Source: Chamaea fasciata
Taxonomy: Eukaryota; Chordata; Aves; Passeriformes; Sylviidae
Direction of reading: 5' to 3'
DNA length: 64,000 nt
Assembly (NCBI GenBank): GCA_029207755.1
Contig: JARCOQ010000012.1
Location: forward strand, 18,711,740-18,775,739
Below are positions 59,201 through 64,000 of this stretch, piece by piece. The position numbers and the translations under genes were made by a program. Below the pieces are notes generated by a model. That model saw nothing but the letters and a program-made list of their open reading frames with translations, made no database searches and had not been told where the DNA came from. Every line of letters starts with the position of its first letter. Within the stretch, counting starts at the first letter, position 1.

Positions 59201-62200
59201 ACCCCTCTCCAGCAGAGCAAATCTTCATTGGATGAAATTGTGTTTGTATTTTGCAGAAGGCTGTGATAAACCCAGTTTGATTTGGGGCAGGGGAGAAGTA
59301 AAGGAAGAGTCAAACTTTATGTAGCAAGTCTTGATGTATTTTGTTGCTAAACCATTGGCAACCTGTACCTTGAGTTTCTTGAGTTAGCTGCATAGACAGC
59401 TGAATCTCTTAAAGATGAATTCTAAATTTGGTGTTGGAAAACTTCCTTTTGATGTTATGGTAATTTCATGGTGTGGAGAAAGACATTCTTTTTTTCCACA
59501 CACTGAAATCCCTTTACTTCTTTCAGTACATCAGTAAATTAAAGTCTGATGGTTCCCTTTTTATTGTTTTGTTTGATTTAGAATGGAGAAAGATGATTGC
59601 CAGGTGTTAGAACTGTTTCTGTATGTGTCATGGGACATTAGTATTAATATTAAAATACTTACCTGTGCAGTGTAGCTCTGACTTAAGACAAATACTTTCA
59701 AAGCACATTTCTTCCACTGTTCATCAGGTTTTTATTTCCATGTAAAAGCAAGATGCAACCCTCTAACTTAGTACCCTCTCTCTGTGGTGTTGCTATAGAG
59801 AAGTTTCTTCACTGTAGCTACAAAGTAAAATCCTTTGGTAACTTACTGATCACACTCTGGCCATTTTTGTGCACCTTTTTAGACAAAATGGCTACCAGAG
59901 AAACCATTTCAATGTGGGACAGAGAGAAGCAGTACAAAATCAACTTTGGTTTTACTTACCAAGGCAGCAGGTCAAATGATGAATGAAAGTCCAAGATAAT
60001 TTATTAGTTACGTGATAGACTATAAGATGGCCAGAAAGTGAGGGTATATCCATGGTCAAGATAGTGAAATAGAAAAAAAGCCTGGTGAGTAAAAAGCAAT
60101 GGAATGAATTACAGGAATGCACATGACCCATTGATAATGTTATTAAGCTACTGTGCATTTGAGTTAATTTCTGCAATTTCTTAAGCTCCAGACACTTTTT
60201 TTCTGTAGAGGAAGAGAGAGTCTTGTTCTAACAAGGACTGACATTAACTGAACAGTGTGTGCCTTTTTACGTTGCTCACACTTTGTAGTACCATCCAGAG
60301 CAGACTTTCTGATGCACAGAAACAGGAAAGATAGTGAAAGTCAGCTCACTACATGATACATGAACAAAATAATTGTAACCACTTAATGTTATTTTCCTTT
60401 GTAGTATGGACATGATCTCTTTACCCCTGAGTTCTGCTTCTTAAAAAGGATTTAATACCTGACTGTTAAGCTCTGTTTATGCAGTATCACAAGAAGCAAC
60501 AGTGATGGAAGATGGCTGGTGCAGCCTGAGAAGTGACTCAGTATCACTCAGTACATCTCTACGGGAGACTCTGCTTGTCTTGACTAATGATTCTAGGGCC
60601 ACACATAAGTGCCTAATGATGTCTCCAAAATGTTGATGCATATGAAAATGGAGGGAAATCTAATTCTGGTAAATTAAAGCAAAATACAGATTTATTTTTT
60701 TTCTCAGCATAGCCTGTACCTTGCAAAGCAAACAGACACTTTCTTAAAGGCTGGAGCAAAAACGGTCATGAGGGATTAATAAAGCTGCTACAGGGTGATG
60801 AGATTGTGATTGAATGTGACCATCATAATTTTGGGGGTTTGTTTTTTTCCCCTCTCTGGTTTCAATCCATTGTTTAGTTTTTGCTTACAAAACTAGCCCT
60901 TGGAGACAAATCTCTTCTTCAGTTATTTGTTTCATTTAATGCTCACCCAGTGTTGGCAGTCTAAGGGCAGGGAAAAGTTTCTGAGAGGACAGTGACAGCA
61001 AAGTGGTGGTATCTGTGTACAGTGGTAGTGATTATACATAGTGCAAAGGGAAGAGTTTGATTGCTTCATTGCTGTGCAGTCAGAAAGCTCTTGGAATTCA
61101 TCTAAGGAATTTAGTGTCTTGGTATGGTGCACACCGGGAAGATAGTTATGCCCCAGTGAGTTTGCTTAATTTGACAGAGATCATGTGATATCATATGAAC
61201 CTTACACTAGCAAGAAGAGTGCATTTTGCTTAGTGAAAATTGTGTATACATACCACAGGAATTCTTGTTGTTTTATTAAATTTTGAATTTCCTGAGAAAT
61301 TTGTGTTTAATATTTTTTAATATTCCAGATTCTAGTAGTATTAGCATATTTCTTTACTGTTTTGCAAATACAGAATATGAAGTACGTAAACTCATGCATT
61401 TCTTGATTTGTAGGATTGACTTTCCAGCCAAAAAACCTGCCTTGCTGCTTCCCCTTACCCTCACAAAACAGTTGAAATATTCAACATGTGATGGATAGCA
61501 TAAGTGACATCTCAGTCTTTCAGCTTGGGTTTTAACTCAGATTTTTTAGCCAAAATTACTTGTTTGTCTGAGGAGAGTTGATAATGATAAAAAATATGCT
61601 TATTCAATAAGGGGTTTTTTCACAGTGAAATTTTACTCTTTTTATTTAAAGCTGGTGGTCTCTGCAGTCTGTTTGAACCGCTTTTGTTGCGTGTGGGACG
61701 TTTCATTGTTTGTCTCCCTTCCCACGTTTGCAGTTCGCTCCTTCGGTACCGAGGACAGACCGACGGACAGGCCCATCCCGCCCCGCGATGAGGTCTTCGA
61801 GTACATCATATTCCGGGGCAGTGACATTAAAGACCTGACTGTGTGTGAGCCACCAAAGCCTCAGTGCTCCCTGCCACAGGACCCTGCTATTGTTCAGGTA
61901 AGTCAGAACAGAGTTTTAAGTCATTGTTGCTCAAAAGGTAACTTGCTGGATTAAGTGCTCTCTAGCTGAGTGTTTAAAAATGGAAGTATTTATCACTGTA
62001 AGGATCACAGCCCAATGTAAAGAACTCTGGAAGGATTTTCCCCTTTCAGTCATTAACTCTGAAAACGAAGATTGAAATCTAACTCTAGCACAGTGCACTA
62101 CATACCAAAGCTGCTGTCTTTTAAAAACCAACTTATGATGTTTTATAGGTTTCGATGCCTTTTTTGAAAGGGACTTGGCTTAGGAGGACACACAGCTCTT

Positions 62201-63240
62201 GGGGAGATCCGACTTGGTATAAATCAAACAGAGTAGATGCTGAAATATCTCCATATCATTAGTGGTTTTGTTTGCTTGTTTGTTTTATTTTTGTTTTAAT
62301 GTTAAGCATTTTTTGATAACTATGACTTTAAAGTGTTTCATCTAGCTACGTGTTTTTAAACAGGCCTCATTCTGTAAGGCAGTTATTTGAATAGTGAATA
62401 CCTGGTTTCTGAGGGGAAAGCGACTTACAGCTTAAAGCCTTCAGATTTAGTTAGTCTGTCATTTTGTAGTAAATGGGCTGATAAATAGTTTTCTCAGAAA
62501 TTTGTTGGCTTTTTGATTGTGCTTATGGGGTATCATAAAGTCATCCCTGAGAGCAAGAGGAAGTCTCTTGCTTCAAATGGAGATTGATAATTCCATGTAA
62601 TACGATTCTGCTGCTTTATCTGTTCTGTAGGATAAAGTTCTTGAACTTCCTTATGAGGTGCCCTTGCATTTTTCCAAGGACTGTTTATGAATTTGGTGCA
62701 AGTCCTTCTGTCAGTTGTAGTCAAGAGTGGTGTAGTTGCATTACTGTGAACCCCAATAATAGTGATAACCCCAGCTTCCTCTAGTATGCTTGCGTGTCTT
62801 ATTGTACCCGTGGGGTTTGAAACTTCAAGGAAAAAGACAGGACACTTTGTAAATTTGCCAACAAAGCTTATATGTGTGTGTTGGATGAGGGAGTCCGGTG
62901 TCTGAGGTTATAGGGAAAAGATTGCAAAATTTTGTGGTACTGTTTCCACAGGTCTGTGGTGGTGGAAGGGTAAAAGTGCTTTCTAAGCTGTCCATACTTG
63001 TGAAAATGTTTATTTTAGAGTTTCTACATTTCTTGCCTCGCAGAACTATTTCCTAATTATTGTGTAAATATGAATTTTTGCTAGTGTGTTGTGTGTTTTG
63101 TCTTTAGTCTTCACTAGGATCTTCGACTACATCTTCATTCCAGTCTGTGGGGTCCTATGGTCCTTTTGGCAGGATGCCTGCGTACAGTCAGTTCAGCCCG
63201 AGCCCGCTGGTGGGGCAGCAGTTCGGCGCTGTGGGAGTTG
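54002..63240 (+). CDS. LSM14B: LSM14B, LSm14-domain RNP protein (spliced, first 3 coding exons)
   Basis: LSM14B (RAP55B) belongs to the Scd6/Tral/LSM14 family of cytoplasmic RNA-binding proteins in P-bodies and maternal RNP granules, where they bind DDX6 and 4E-T and repress or store mRNA. Three exons join in phase into 139 codons plus one base. Residues 1-95 form the divergent N-terminal LSm domain: [30 protein letters not shown], then [11 protein letters not shown] and [19 protein letters not shown]. The following residues start the Ser/Pro/Gly linker. The protein is near 385 residues in human, so the FDF, TFG and RGG regions lie beyond 64,000. [14 protein letters not shown] favours LSM14B over LSM14A, and the adjacent TAF4 supports this. 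Confidence 0.93.
54123..61733 (+). other. LSM14B: LSM14B intron 1
   Basis: The intron is about 7.6 kb. Its first 0.3 kb is the CpG-island tail. A 54-base T run (56,207-56,260) followed by A-rich sequence is the only distinct repeat. No gene or CR1 copy is recognised in the remainder. Confidence 0.8.
56207..56345. repeat. T54 homopolymer followed by A-rich tract
   Basis: There are 54 uninterrupted T bases at 56207-56260, then GCCAGAGAGAGAG and about 75 bases of A-rich sequence with CCC interruptions. The T-to-A switch could fold back. No retroposon body with target-site duplication was identified, and homopolymer length may be an assembly estimate. Confidence 0.9.
61734..61897 (+). CDS. LSM14B: LSM14B coding exon 2 (LSm domain end)
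   Basis: The exon completes Val-41 and adds 54 codons: [40 protein letters not shown], then [14 protein letters not shown]. The acceptor is CGTTTGCAG|TT and the donor CAG|GTAAGT. [38 protein letters not shown] is the hallmark second half of the LSM14 LSm domain. Confidence 0.97.
61898..63107 (+). other. LSM14B: LSM14B intron 2
   Basis: The 1,210-bp intron has donor GTAAGT and acceptor TCTTTAG. Nothing beyond splice signals was recognised. Confidence 0.85.
63108..63240 (+). CDS. LSM14B: LSM14B coding exon 3 (Ser/Pro/Gly linker)
   Basis: The exon is 44 codons plus one base: [20 protein letters not shown], then [20 protein letters not shown] and AVGV. SSLGSxxxSSFQ and the [22 protein letters not shown] block are typical of the linker after the LSm domain in LSM14 proteins. 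The donor is TTG|GTAGGT in phase 1. Confidence 0.93.
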
Positions 63241-64000
63241 GTAGGTGTTCTCCTGGGAGTGAAGCTCTGTGTGTGCACAGGCAGTAATCACTGCTGAGAA
63301 TTGCATCAGTGCCTTATCCTAAGGCTCAGTCAAAGTCTTCCATCTCCCTCAGTTCTGCAGTTTAGCTCGAAAGTAGAGAGTTCTTCGTAGTCTTTGCATC
63401 TTAAGTCATGATAATTATGATTGAGAACTAAACACCTATCTAAGAGGGACAAATATTCATTATATTTCACAAGTGGTAGAGAGGGGCCCCTCCAGAGAAG
63501 CCCCATAGCTGTGCTGTTGGGTTGACCAGGTGCTGTGTGCCTAAGCTGGTGCTGTGTAACTAAGGATTTGGATTATTCAGCAGCCATGTTATTCATTATT
63601 CAGAAATCCTCCAGCTGCTTGTGAGGTGTTGGCTAGGTGGGAAACAGATGCTGGAAGTATTTGTGAGCTGCATGGGCTAGTTGCTCCTTTATCCTGCACT
63701 TTCTCTCTGAGACTCACCAACCAACTTTCCTTCCTCCCTGAAAGTTTATTTCACAGTTTAGTTTTTCTCAAAGGAACTTACAGGCTCGTAACTGTTCTGG
63801 CAGCAGTGTTACTCCTGGTACTGAAAATGTTAGCCATGCAAAAGAAAGGCTGTAGAATTGGCCATAATTTGATATCAATTAAAAAGATGTGGCAGTCTTA
63901 TTTTTGCTGAAAGGATCTTAAGTGGAAATACATACCAATAACATATACAGCTCTGTAAGATGACTGTGTTTTGTTAATACTTGTGATGGTGAAGTTAGAA
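63241..64000 (+). other. LSM14B: LSM14B intron 3, partial
   Basis: The intron runs off the window. The next LSM14B exon was not found before 64,000. A 94-codon frame at 63,626-63,910 shows no family features. Confidence 0.75.

Noticed and set aside
1..64000. tRNA, rRNA, CRISPR or bacterial operon features
   Set aside because: None seen; the window has introns, CpG islands and CR1/LTR-type repeats of a bird genome.

Overview
This is a 64 kb window of vertebrate nuclear DNA, most likely from a bird and probably a songbird. The evidence is long introns with GT-AG splicing, several CR1 LINE fragments of avian type, two solo-LTR-like elements that resemble passerine LTR families from memory, CpG-rich promoters, and a gene pair that is also adjacent on human 20q13.33. 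No prokaryotic features, tRNA, rRNA or CRISPR array were seen.

Region 1 (1-48,116, minus strand) holds the 5' part of TAF4, a TFIID scaffold subunit. I could join eleven coding exons with continuous reading phase: 47126-48116, 43335-43507, 29891-30019, 27633-27860, 26665-26787, 24924-25013, 22928-23182, 20650-20751, 13528-13633, 9381-9495 and 2113-2282. They total 2,482 nt, about 827 codons. They encode an Ala/Pro/Gly-rich N terminus, Gln/Thr/Val-rich linkers, the TAFH (NHR1) domain and the start of the C-terminal histone-fold/TAF4 domain. The last exons lie beyond position 1. The introns carry CR1 copies, two LTR-like insertions, a 140-bp imperfect palindrome and a 51-bp minisatellite.

Region 2 (48,117-54,001) separates two divergent promoters. 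It has two CpG islands, two CR1 pieces in opposite orientations, a TTCC/TTCCC microsatellite and a GC-rich pentamer array. The TAF4 side has NRF1 and YY1 motifs. The LSM14B side has a TCTCGCGAGA palindrome and a YY1-like motif.

Region 3 (54,002-64,000, plus strand) holds the first three coding exons of LSM14B (54002-54122, 61734-61897, 63108-63240). They encode the N-terminal LSm domain of an RNP-granule protein and the start of its Ser/Pro/Gly-rich linker. The gene continues past the window.

The most unusual structure is at 28,791-29,920. A tandem array repeats the end of TAF4 exon 3 together with its 5' splice site, giving 20 copies of the donor motif. The units nearest the exon are 51 bp and open in frame, so the choice of donor could add steps of 17 residues to the protein. 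The two genes act in different processes (transcription initiation, and mRNA storage or translational control). They are linked here by position, not by a shared pathway.
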